64,000 nt of DNA from Herminiimonas arsenitoxidans (GTDB lineage Bacteria > Pseudomonadota > Gammaproteobacteria > Burkholderiales > Burkholderiaceae_D), in the NCBI RefSeq assembly GCF_900130075.1, contig NZ_LT671418.1, forward strand, positions 1,426,001 through 1,490,000. Reading direction: 5' to 3'. This document shows, one piece after another, positions 10,605 through 17,905 of this stretch. The position numbers and the translations under genes were made by a program. The notes beneath the pieces are model-generated. The model made no database searches. It had not been told where the DNA came from and worked only from the letters and a program-made list of their open reading frames with translations. Each line of letters starts with the position of its first letter. Position 1 is the stretch's first letter.

Positions 10605-10633
10605 TTGCCAGCCGCGTATGAATTTTGTATAAT
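10605..10633 (+). promoter_or_regulatory. Sigma-70 promoter of tRNA-His
   Basis: The -35 hexamer TTGCCA (10605-10610), a 17-bp spacer and a perfect -10 TATAAT (10628-10633) are followed 47 bases later by the tRNA. It overlaps no gene and fits a strong constitutive promoter. Confidence 0.75.
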
Positions 10634-10680
10634 GCGCAGCTGTCTAGCAAACATTGTTAGTCAGATAGTTGTAAATCAGT

Positions 10681-10757
10681 GGTGGCTGTAGCTCAGTTGG
10701 TAGAGTCCAGGATTGTGATTCCTGTTGTCGTGGGTTCGAGCCCCATCAGCCACCCCA
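10681..10757 (+). tRNA. tRNA-His (anticodon GTG)
   Basis: The acceptor GTGGCTG pairs with CAGCCAC. An extra 5' G (G-1, position 10681) faces discriminator C73, the identity element of histidine tRNA. The anticodon loop ATTGTGATT carries GTG, the D-loop has AGCTCAGTTGGTAGAG and the T-arm GGGTTCGAGCCCC. CCA is encoded (10755-10757). Confidence 0.97.
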
Positions 10758-10769
10758 CTGTATTTCAAT

Positions 10770-10800
10770 AAAATCAGCACTTTTTTCCTCGCTGATTTTT
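10770..10800 (+). terminator. Probable terminator after tRNA-His
   Basis: A stem AAAATCAGC/GCTGATTTT with a 12-base T-rich loop, followed by T's, 12 bases beyond the tRNA. It is weaker than the other terminators here. The rest of 10801-10966 shows nothing that I can support. Confidence 0.5.
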
Positions 10801-10966
10801 CATATTTTAAATCCACAATATTCAAACGATTTCACAACGCGCAATTTGACGCGACGTGCGTACGCCCATTTCCGCCTCATTTAAACGATGCAGGAAAGTT
10901 CAGAAGACGGAAAAGCAATCTGCCACGCGAGCAAACGTTTCCCGGCTCAGATTTGGCAAGACGCCA

Positions 10967-11293
10967 TTAAAAGATTTTTTCTCCGCGCAGATAATCGATC
11001 ACGATGGCATTAACGGCAGATAAGCGTGCCTCTGCGTTGCCACTCTGCGCTGCGACGATCTGACGCAAATAATCCAGCATCAAGGTTTTTGCCTTGCGCG
11101 CGACATCGATAGTCACGGCTTCTTCTTCGTAAAGAATGACATACGATCTGGCAAAGCTGGCGATCAGGAAATATGCGGCGGCATTATTCGCATCATTGTC
11201 GATAAGGGACAGGCACTGTGTACGCAGCTCAACGTAAGAATCTGTACCCGCTTCACGCGTTTCGAACTGGCTAACGATCTCTGTTAAATTCAT
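10967..11293 (-). CDS. Hypothetical helical protein, 108 aa
   Basis: Not recognised. The start is the ATG at 11293 (MNLTEIV), preceded by GGAAG at good spacing; an in-frame TTG four codons upstream is less likely. The protein is almost wholly alpha-helical by composition (Ala, Leu, Glu; NAAAYFLIASFARSYVILY), with no signal peptide, and could be a small helical-bundle or TPR-like fold. It stands alone between tRNA-His and a divergent gene. Confidence 0.6.
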   Translation of the reverse strand: MNLTEIVSQFETREAGTDSYVELRTQCLSLIDNDANNAAAYFLIASFARSYVILYEEEAVTIDVARKAKTLMLDYLRQIVAAQSGNAEARLSAVNAIVIDYLRGEKIF

Positions 11294-11560
11294 TTTCACT
11301 TCCAAAATGATGGTCGGTTAAATTCAATTTTTCAAAGCAGTCGTTCATCACGATTTTTTACATCGCCTTGAGGACATATTGTACCTAAGCCGATAGAGAT
11401 GCATCGTTCACGATCATTTTTGAATATACATCCCCAAAAAATCATTGGCCATTGCTCAACAAAGACGAGCTATTTTCGGTTTTCCCGCCTCACAATGAAT
11501 CTGGCTTACTATAGACAGTGAACTACGAGCAGCACTCACTCTGACAAAAGGAGACTTTAG

Positions 11561-11932
11561 ATGACTATCAAAAGTAAAAGCGCAGCATTGGTTCTCACAG
11601 CAACAGCAGCATTCATGTGCTCCCCGCTAGTAGTGCAAGCACAGTACGTTGGCCCATCAGCACAAATTACCGTCAGCTCAGTAGCCGATATTCTGAAAAA
11701 TCCCGTCGACGATCAACCTGTCATGCTGCGTGGGCTTCTGATTAAGCAAGTAGGACACGATAAATACATCCTCTCCGATGGAACCGGTGAAATTCGCGTT
11801 GAGATCGATGCCAAGCGTTTTGCAGGGCAGCAAGTTGATGCGAATACCAAAGTCGAGTTAAGAGGAAAAGTGGAAAAAGACTTTCTTCAAAGTCCGGAGG
11901 TCGACGTAGATACGCTCATCTTATTGAGATAA
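11561..11932 (+). CDS. YgiW/YdeI-family periplasmic OB-fold protein
   Basis: A 123-residue protein with a clear signal peptide (to about VVQAQ, residue 28). The mature domain carries SVADILKNPVDDQPVMLRG, ILSDGTGEIRVEID and TKVELRGKVEKDF, the hallmarks of the bacterial OB-fold (BOF) stress-tolerance family. YgiW and YdeI in enterics are linked to resistance to cationic peptides and peroxide; the ligand is unsettled. A strong AAAAGGAG precedes the ATG. A perfect palindromic terminator follows. Confidence 0.85.
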   Translation: MTIKSKSAALVLTATAAFMCSPLVVQAQYVGPSAQITVSSVADILKNPVDDQPVMLRGLLIKQVGHDKYILSDGTGEIRVEIDAKRFAGQQVDANTKVELRGKVEKDFLQSPEVDVDTLILLR

Positions 11933-11975
11933 CTCGTCAAATAAATTGATACTCAAATGGGTATCGTAGACATAA

Positions 11976-12005
11976 AAAAAACCGTCGCATGCGACGGTTT
12001 TTTAT
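11976..12005. terminator. Bidirectional terminator between convergent genes
   Basis: The perfect palindrome AAACCGTCGCATGCGACGGTTT is flanked by A's on the left and T's on the right, so it can terminate both the YgiW-like gene and the opposing lipoprotein gene. Confidence 0.85.
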
Positions 12006-12024
12006 TTTGCAGACCTGACTAAGA

Positions 12025-12219
12025 TTAATGTCCGGACAATGCAGCTTCAGCAGCAGCATTTTGTTTACGGATTTTTTCTTTTTCAGCTTCAGCTTCCGGG
12101 CTCAATGGTGCAGCTGGATCTGTGCTTGTTGCAGCAGGTTCTGCAGGTGTATGGCTTTCAGCGCCACAACCAGCCAATAACATAGCCAACGCAAATGCTG
12201 CGAATAATACTTTACTCAT
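12025..12219 (-). CDS. Small lipoprotein, 64 aa
   Basis: The start at 12219 (MSKVLF) is preceded by GAAGGAAGAG. A hydrophobic helix leads to the lipobox LLAGC, so a lipidated Cys near residue 18 is predicted. The mature chain is a Pro/Ala/Thr-rich linker followed by a short Glu/Lys helix (EAEAEKEKIRKQ). No family recognised. It ends at the shared terminator with the YgiW-like gene. Upstream, 12220-12569 has no other gene that I can support. Confidence 0.65.
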   Translation of the reverse strand: MSKVLFAAFALAMLLAGCGAESHTPAEPAATSTDPAAPLSPEAEAEKEKIRKQNAAAEAALSGH

Positions 12220-12569
12220 TGCTCTTCCTTCTGGATTGATGATTCTATGTATTTTCAAACACTGGTTAATCACCAGCAGTTGATACGCGTACTCTCACGA
12301 CGAAACAATGCATACGCCACTGAAACCACTGACTGGAATATAAGAGATGTTAAGAAAATGGTAAATTGTGGAATCCACGTACCTGCATGTACTGCAATGC
12401 AACATTGCTGCTGTTTCTTTTTTCCGGATATCACTATCGGATAACAATATTGAAAATTTGATGGCACGCGACGACTTGCACACTCTCGATATAGCCGGAT
12501 GTAGGATCCTGGCCATGCCCGACTGTTGCGCTATCATTGCAGCTCATCGCCATTCAACTTGCACAATTC

Positions 12570-12899
12570 ATGACCAAAACTCTGCTCGACACCAAAGCAT
12601 TAGAAAACGTATTGGAAGAATTCGCTGATGCGCGCAATTGGCAGCAATTCCATTCACCCAAGAATCTGGCCATGGCCCTGACCGGTGAGGTAGGTGAGTT
12701 GGTAGAAATTTTTCAATGGCGTAGCGAAGAAGAATCCTGGCAAGTGGCACAAGCACCGGAAACCGCTGAACACGTACGTCAGGAACTGGCCGATGTTGCG
12801 CTGTATCTGATACGTCTGGCTTCAGTCCTCAAGGTTGATTTGAATGCAGCGATTCAAGACAAGCTTGTGATCAACGCAAAAAAATACCCAGCACTGTAA
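12570..12899 (+). CDS. MazG-like nucleotide pyrophosphohydrolase
   Basis: A 109-residue protein of the all-alpha NTP pyrophosphatase superfamily (MazG / dCTPase RS21-C6 type). Metal-binding acidic helices are visible in LTGEVGELVEIFQW and EHVRQELADVALYLIRLA, matching the EExxE and ExxD pattern. Members hydrolyse (d)NTPs to monophosphate and pyrophosphate, often cleaning non-canonical nucleotides. I start at MTKTLL because the longer frame has no conserved extension. The exact substrate is not predictable. Confidence 0.85.
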   Translation: MTKTLLDTKALENVLEEFADARNWQQFHSPKNLAMALTGEVGELVEIFQWRSEEESWQVAQAPETAEHVRQELADVALYLIRLASVLKVDLNAAIQDKLVINAKKYPAL

Positions 12900-13028
12900 A
12901 ATTCGTCACTGCCGACTTGATCGGCGCGAATCGAGATGAACGTTTTTTGCAACGTTCATCACTTCTTATATTCCCGTAAAGTTGACGATGGCTACGCGAC
13001 ACGCCATTCGATCATTCTGAAATTGCTC

Positions 13029-13727
13029 ATGACCGATACACAATTCAACGCCAGAAAAAATACTGCCAGTACATTTACGGAATGGCTGCGCGAACAGAAT
13101 CAAGATAACTGGAATGCCGCGATCAATCATCGCTTCATCGATGAGTTATTTGCCGGCACGGTGGCAGAAGATGTGCTGCAACATTATCTGGTGCAGGATT
13201 ATCAATTCATCGATCGCTTCGTCGCCCTGCTAGGCGCAGCCATTGCCAGCGCTGATCGCTTTGAGTCACGGGTACGATTGGCACGCTTTGCTGCAATGAT
13301 TACCAGCGATGAAAATACCTATTTCCTGCGCGCCTTCGATGAACTCGGCACCGCTGCCAAACATCGCACTGCGCCACAATTGACTGCACCAACCAAGGCA
13401 TTTCAAGACTTGATGGCAGAAGCGGCTGAAAGCAGAATCTATCCTTTGTGCCTGTCTGTCTTGGTCGTGGCGGAATGGCTGTACTTGAGCTGGGCTGACC
13501 GTCCAAACGCTACGCTGCCAGAACGCTTTATTCATGCAGAGTGGATTACCTTGCATAACAATCCAGCCTTTGCCGAATTCATTAGCTGGTTACGTTCAGA
13601 ACTGGATCGCACTGGTGCGGCACTCGATGCCGATGGACAGGCACGCAGCGCGGATATGTTCGGTCGCGCCGTCAAGCTGGAGCGTGAGTTCTTCGATCAC
13701 GTTTACACTCCGCTCCAATACTCCTGA
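13029..13727 (+). CDS. TenA/thiaminase-II family protein (no catalytic Cys seen)
   Basis: A 232-residue all-helical protein of the TenA/PqqC fold. EYxxLQ-like helices and the late VKLEREFFDHVY match the C-terminal active-site Glu helix. At the place where its downstream paralogue has LLPCFWIYAEIG, this protein reads VVAEWLYLSW, so the nucleophilic Cys of classical TenA is absent and a Glu sits nearby, as in the TenA_E subgroup. Family members salvage thiamine pyrimidine. The start at MTDTQF (13029) is chosen by alignment with the paralogue; the frame is open further upstream. Confidence 0.8.
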   Translation: MTDTQFNARKNTASTFTEWLREQNQDNWNAAINHRFIDELFAGTVAEDVLQHYLVQDYQFIDRFVALLGAAIASADRFESRVRLARFAAMITSDENTYFLRAFDELGTAAKHRTAPQLTAPTKAFQDLMAEAAESRIYPLCLSVLVVAEWLYLSWADRPNATLPERFIHAEWITLHNNPAFAEFISWLRSELDRTGAALDADGQARSADMFGRAVKLEREFFDHVYTPLQYS

Positions 13728-13777
13728 ATCCCTGCCTGTACGCATGCGACGGGCCATCATCCTCGTTAAGGAACACC

Positions 13778-14440
13778 ATGTCTTTTACTGCTGAAATCTG
13801 GAAGAAAAATGCGGCCTTGTTTGAAACAATCCGCACCATGCCATTCAATCAGGAACTCGCTGACGGTACATTGAGCAAAGAGCGCTTCCGTCATTACATG
13901 ATTCAGGACGCGCACTATCTGGTCGCTTTCGGTCGTGCACTGGCTATTGCCGCCGCCAAGGCAGACAATGCCGATGAAGTAGTGCAGTTCGCCAACGCAG
14001 CGCACGGCGCAGTGGTGGTCGAGCGCAGCTTGCACAAGGACTTCATGGAGCAATTTGGCGTCAGCCCGGCTACCTTTGCCGCCACGCCACTTTCGCCAAC
14101 CACACATCATTACAGCAGCTATCTGCTGGCTAATTCGTGGAGCGCATCTTATCCAGTCGCCTTGGCCGGTTTACTGCCCTGCTTCTGGATCTACGCCGAA
14201 ATCGGCCGCGATATTCTCGGCCGCACAGGCAAGAACAATCCTTACGACTCATGGATAGGCACCTACGGTGGTGAAGAATTCCACGCTGCTGTACGCGCTG
14301 TGATCGCAACTGTTGATCGCGTAGCGTCTGTTGCCAGTGAAGAGACACGTCGTGACATGCATATCGCTTATACGCATGCAGCCAAACTGGAATGGATGTT
14401 CTGGGATTCTGCTTATCGTCTGGAGCAATGGCCGGTCTAA
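13778..14440 (+). CDS. tenA: TenA family aminopyrimidine aminohydrolase (thiaminase II)
   Basis: A 220-residue protein that hydrolyses aminopyrimidines released from damaged thiamine to HMP for reuse. It keeps LLPCFWIYAEIG, whose Cys is the classical TenA nucleophile, and the C-terminal KLEWMFWDSAYRLEQW with the active-site Glu. The N-terminal helix pair PFNQELADGTLSKERFRHYMIQD is also typical. It lies 50 bases after the other TenA-like gene in the same direction, so the two probably form an operon closed by the following terminator. Confidence 0.9.
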   Translation: MSFTAEIWKKNAALFETIRTMPFNQELADGTLSKERFRHYMIQDAHYLVAFGRALAIAAAKADNADEVVQFANAAHGAVVVERSLHKDFMEQFGVSPATFAATPLSPTTHHYSSYLLANSWSASYPVALAGLLPCFWIYAEIGRDILGRTGKNNPYDSWIGTYGGEEFHAAVRAVIATVDRVASVASEETRRDMHIAYTHAAKLEWMFWDSAYRLEQWPV

Positions 14441-14488
14441 ATAAGCTTTATTGCTGATCGCAATACAAGGCAGCGACTGCATGTGCAA

Positions 14489-14523
14489 GAGCCCAATTCA
14501 TAGCTTGAATCGGGCTCTTTTTT
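14489..14523 (+). terminator. Rho-independent terminator of the TenA operon
   Basis: GAGCCCAATTCA pairs with TGAATCGGGCTC (one mismatch) around a short loop and is followed by a run of T's. Confidence 0.8.
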
Positions 14524-14526
14524 ATT

Positions 14527-14601
14527 TCACCTGTTTATTGCAGCATCCGGCATTGCTTCCCGACGATTGTTGTACTTCAGGTAGTAAGCATGCTCCTGCC
14601 A
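14527..14601 (-). pseudogene. Relic of the C-terminus of a superoxide dismutase gene
   Basis: On the minus strand the frame reads WQEHAYYLKYNNRRE, then eight more residues and a stop. This matches the most conserved C-terminal block of Fe/Mn superoxide dismutases (WEHAYYLDYQNRR), including the metal-binding Asp/Glu-x-x-His region. The upstream sequence in the same frame (SPPQSTTRLA) shows no SOD similarity and there is no room for the rest of the gene, so only a fragment remains. Confidence 0.6.
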
Positions 14602-14739
14602 TGCCAAACGAGTAGTAGACTGTGGAGGTGATTACAGCAATGCCGCATGTTACGCATGGACATATGTATTATTCTGAATGATCGTACCCGCTAGTACCTA
14701 GCGACACGTCACTTCCCTACTAATCGACAGGAGTTCATT

Positions 14740-14946
14740 ATGGACGAAGAAAATTTCAACCTCAGCATGCGTAAATTTTTGAAAATGGTGGGAGTGAGCT
14801 CACAGCATGAAATTGAAAAAGCAGTGGAAGCAGCGATAGCAAACGGCAGCATTGCCGGTACCGAATCATTCCCTGCAAAGGTCACGCTGGAAATTGAAGG
14901 ACTCAAATTGAATATCACCTTTGATGGTGAAATTCGTCTTCAATAA
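14740..14946 (+). CDS. Small conserved protein (DUF6494-like), 68 aa
   Basis: A good ribosome-binding site (ACAGGAG) precedes the ATG. The N-terminal half is helical (FNLSMRKFLKMVGVSSQHEIEKAV) and the C-terminal half a short beta-sheet (VTLEIEGLKLNITFDGEI). It resembles the small proteobacterial family I know as DUF6494, of unknown function; that match is from memory. It has its own terminator. Confidence 0.7.
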   Translation: MDEENFNLSMRKFLKMVGVSSQHEIEKAVEAAIANGSIAGTESFPAKVTLEIEGLKLNITFDGEIRLQ

Positions 14947-14997
14947 ATAGGAATTGAATCAAGGTGCCTCTCATTATTATTCGAGCACCATGACTAG

Positions 14998-15031
14998 AAA
15001 CCGGATGCACAGTGATGTGCATCCGGTTTTT
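14998..15031 (+). terminator. Rho-independent terminator after the 68-aa gene
   Basis: The stem CCGGATGCAC/GTGCATCCGG with loop AGTGAT is followed by TTTTT. Confidence 0.85.
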
Positions 15032-15088
15032 ACTTTATCTTCTCGACCCTGTTACCGGCCTCATCTCACCCGATCTTGATGCAAGAGC

Positions 15089-15259
15089 TCACCATTTATA
15101 TGGCGGAATCGCCATCGTGACCAAGGCGCTGATTTGCGTTTGCTCAATAAATTGATCTGGGCTGCTTTCTGCCGCTGCGCGTATTGGATGTGCAATGATG
15201 AACAAGCCACCGATCACGGTGATTGCGCATATCAGCAGGGTGTAGTGAAGTTTTCTCAT
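15089..15259 (-). CDS. Small exported or membrane-anchored peptide, 56 aa
   Basis: The frame starts with MRKLHYTLL, continues as a hydrophobic segment (CAITVIGGLFIIA) and then PIRAAAES, a plausible signal-peptidase site, leaving a mature peptide of about 25 residues. The ribosome-binding site is weak. No family recognised. Support is the signal-peptide architecture and the lack of a better explanation for this stretch. Confidence 0.45.
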   Translation of the reverse strand: MRKLHYTLLICAITVIGGLFIIAHPIRAAAESSPDQFIEQTQISALVTMAIPPYKW

Positions 15260-15301
15260 GTTGTGTTCTCGATTCTATAGAAGGTTCTTCAACAGAAAGT
15301 A

Positions 15302-15724
15302 TTAAGGAAGCGTGCCCGCAATCAACTCGCTACCAACTGTAATCTGCGGCCCAAAAGGCAAAATATTGGCATGTGGCCCCAGCACCTTATTCGCACTGTC
15401 CTTACTCATCTGTTGCTTCATTCCTAACCATGGATTACGTTTCTTACGCTGCAAGAAATTCTCTTCTCCCAGCGCGTGTACAAATTGCGGCGTGAAAATA
15501 GATGGCTCGGTTTTGTTATAGGCATAACCTTCCATCCGAATTTTATTTCCTAAATACCTCAGGGCTTCCACACGCTTTCTTTTCAACATCTTTTCAATGC
15601 GTTCCGCTTGATGCTCGGCAATTTCATGGCGTGTATTGATATATCCCGGCCATTCAACGTCGCCTAATTTTTCTGCAATCAAATGCTTGAAAATATCTTG
15701 TGGTGTTGTTTGGAGTATGGACAT
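15302..15724 (-). CDS. Hypothetical protein, 140 aa
   Basis: Not recognised. I start at the ATG 15724 (MSILQTTP) with AGAGG in front; a GTG two codons upstream is possible. The protein is soluble and basic. It has helical segments rich in Glu, Lys and Arg (EHQAERIEKMLKRKRVEAL) and a Pro/Gly-rich C-terminus. The region upstream of it, 15725-16060, shows no other gene or structure that I can support. Confidence 0.55.
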   Translation of the reverse strand: MSILQTTPQDIFKHLIAEKLGDVEWPGYINTRHEIAEHQAERIEKMLKRKRVEALRYLGNKIRMEGYAYNKTEPSIFTPQFVHALGEENFLQRKKRNPWLGMKQQMSKDSANKVLGPHANILPFGPQITVGSELIAGTLP

Positions 15725-16060
15725 GATCACCTCTGATTTATTGCGCCTCTAATCGCTACGTCTTATCCAGGGTGCTTCTACCTTGCTCTCAAATTCCTTA
15801 CTTATTCATGCAGCAAACAGCCAGTTTGAGCAGGATATTGGCATCGTAGCGGTACCGTGGAATCCGCCATATAGGACAGCAACGCAACTTCGTGTAGGAA
15901 AAGATGAAGAAATGCAAACATTTCCCATGAATACGGTATGTCCAAGATAGGATGGTCAGCTTAAGCGGAGCTTAAAAGAATGCCTTAATGTTGATTCCTG
16001 CAAATAATATGTATGAATTTCCTGTACGCTTCGTTCTTCAGGATTAAATTGAAATGCACC

Positions 16061-17281
16061 ATGTCTGACGGCTCTTCTGCGCAATCCGCACCTTCCATCC
16101 CTGCACTCGCTATCCCTGCCTTATCGCTTGCCGCCTTCGGTAGCGCGATTTCGCTGCGTGTTACGGACCCCTTACTACCGCGACTGGCACAAGAATTCGG
16201 CATTTCCCTGGGGAATGTTTCTTATGTCATTACTGCTTTTTCCATCGCGTACGGCATCTCCCAATTGTTTTTTGGCCCGGTTGGTGACCGCTTCGGGAAG
16301 TACTTCGTCATTTCCTGCGCATGTGTAGCCTGCGCCTTGACCGCGCTGCTATGTGCACTCGCGCCCAGCTATCCCTTGCTTCTTGTCGCCCGTCTGCTGG
16401 CAGGAGCCACTGCAGCGGCCATCATTCCCTTGTCCATGGCCTGGATCGGCGACGTCGTTCCTTATGACGAACGCCAACCGGTACTTGCCCAGTTCCTGAT
16501 CGGGCAAATTGTGGGCATTTCTGCCGGTGTATTGCTGGGTGGTCTGGCCGCCGATTATTTCAGCTGGCGTGTGCCGTTTTTCGGCATTTCACTGTGTTTT
16601 GTCTTGATCAGCCTGACACTGTTTTCCTTCAATCGACGTCTGCCAGCTTATGCACTGACCACGCACAAAGCTGAAGGCGCCGTAGTGCCGCGTATGATTA
16701 ACGAGTTCCGACAGGTATTGTCGAAACCGTGGGCGCGCATCGTGCTGATCACCGTGTTCCTGGAAGGCGGCTTCTTGTACGGCGCCTTTGCATTCATTGC
16801 CACCCATTTGCATCACAAACACCAAATATCACTGACGAATGCCGCTTCCCTGGTCATGCTGTTCGGCCTGGGCGGCTTGCTGTATGCCAGCACTTCGCGC
16901 AAATTGGTGCGCAATCTGGGTGAAAAAGGTTTGGCTCTCTGGGGCGGCATTATCATCGCCGCCTCCTTCCTGACCATTGGGCTGGCACCAAGCTGGTGGT
17001 GGGCAATCCCGGGCTGTTTCGCTGCTGGCCTTGGTTTTTATATGCTGCATAACACTTTGCAGATCAATGCCACACAAATGGCACCGGAACGACGTGGTGC
17101 AGCCGTTTCTGCCTTTGCCTCCTTTTTCTACTTGGGCCAATCGGTAGGTGTCGGTGCTGCAGGCTTAGGCATTGCCTATCTGGGCACCAGTGTCGTGATT
17201 ACCATCGGCGCCATCGGTGTCCTGCTGGTCGCCTTGAATTTTTCTCGACTGAAGTCAGCGCACATGACAGGCAATTCTTGA
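16061..17281 (+). CDS. MFS transporter (drug:H+ antiporter type)
   Basis: About 406 residues with 12 hydrophobic helices. Loop 2-3 carries the MFS motif GPVGDRFGKYFV, and motif-C-like glycines follow in GQIVGISAGVLLGG. This is the DHA1-type exporter layout. The start at MSDGSSAQS is preferred because the helices begin soon after; an upstream ATG at 16013 would add 16 residues. The substrate is unknown. Confidence 0.85.
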   Translation: MSDGSSAQSAPSIPALAIPALSLAAFGSAISLRVTDPLLPRLAQEFGISLGNVSYVITAFSIAYGISQLFFGPVGDRFGKYFVISCACVACALTALLCALAPSYPLLLVARLLAGATAAAIIPLSMAWIGDVVPYDERQPVLAQFLIGQIVGISAGVLLGGLAADYFSWRVPFFGISLCFVLISLTLFSFNRRLPAYALTTHKAEGAVVPRMINEFRQVLSKPWARIVLITVFLEGGFLYGAFAFIATHLHHKHQISLTNAASLVMLFGLGGLLYASTSRKLVRNLGEKGLALWGGIIIAASFLTIGLAPSWWWAIPGCFAAGLGFYMLHNTLQINATQMAPERRGAAVSAFASFFYLGQSVGVGAAGLGIAYLGTSVVITIGAIGVLLVALNFSRLKSAHMTGNS

Positions 17282-17305
17282 ATTGCACAAGAACAAGCTA
17301 TTTTC

Positions 17306-17333
17306 TTGCTCCGGGTCCCGTTAGCGATATACT
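17306..17333 (+). promoter_or_regulatory. Probable promoter of the universal stress protein gene
   Basis: TTGCTC (17306-17311), a 16-bp spacer and TATACT (17328-17333) lie 33 bases upstream of the ATG, after the MFS gene has ended. Confidence 0.45.
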
Positions 17334-17366
17334 GATATTGCACACTATCGCTAATCAGGAGGCTAT

Positions 17367-17831
17367 ATGTATCGCAAAATTCTGGTCGCCTACAATGGCA
17401 CACCCGAAAGCCGTTCCGCTTTGCAAGAATGTGTAAGACTCGCCCCCGGCCCCACCACTGAGATCCATTTGCTGGCCGTCGTCAGTCCTCCTCAATCCGT
17501 CGTCATCGGTGAATATGCGATGGTGGCGATGCTTGGTGTTGAAGAAGAAATTGCGGCCGAAAAGCAAAAAATGGCAGATGAACTCGCTGCCGGTCATGCT
17601 CATTTGCGCGAAGCCGGTTTGACCGTACACCCACACCTCGAAATGGGTGAGCCGGTGCCCATGATTGCAGACATGGTCGAGAAATTGGGTATAGAACTCG
17701 TGATCGTCGGTCATTCGCGCCTCCAATCACTGGCGATGCGGTGGTGGCGTGGCTCTACCGATGCCCTGCTCGTTGAAAAGATACGCTGCATGAAGCGCGC
17801 CGCGATAAATAGCGGCTTTATCGCGAGATAA
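17367..17831 (+). CDS. Universal stress protein (UspA family)
   Basis: A 154-residue single-domain USP. The N-terminal strand YRKILVAYNGTPESRSAL and the C-terminal IELVIVGHSRLQSLAMRWWRGSTDALL follow the family fold. The nucleotide-binding G-x2-G-x9-G(S/T) pattern is only partly kept (GHSRLQ...GST), so ATP binding is uncertain. AGGAGG precedes the ATG. This is the last host gene before the prophage, which begins within about 30 bases of its stop codon. Confidence 0.85.
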   Translation: MYRKILVAYNGTPESRSALQECVRLAPGPTTEIHLLAVVSPPQSVVIGEYAMVAMLGVEEEIAAEKQKMADELAAGHAHLREAGLTVHPHLEMGEPVPMIADMVEKLGIELVIVGHSRLQSLAMRWWRGSTDALLVEKIRCMKRAAINSGFIAR

Positions 17832-17857
17832 ATGCCTTTGTTAAACATTTCGCTGTG

Positions 17858-17895
17858 TGAAAGATAATTACACCGCAAGGAAATCGCCGATACTC
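17858..17895 (+). repeat. Left prophage end with transposase-binding-like element
   Basis: Reading inward, TGAAAGATAATTACACCG is followed by GCAAGGAAATCGCCGATACTCCG. The AGATAA-N-TACACCG part matches the right end read inward. Confidence 0.5.
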
Positions 17896-17905
17896 CGTGG
17901 TTTCT

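Noticed and set aside
10725..10970. Plus-strand ORF beginning within tRNA-His
   Set aside because: It starts inside the tRNA and has no coding character; the region is better explained by the tRNA terminator.
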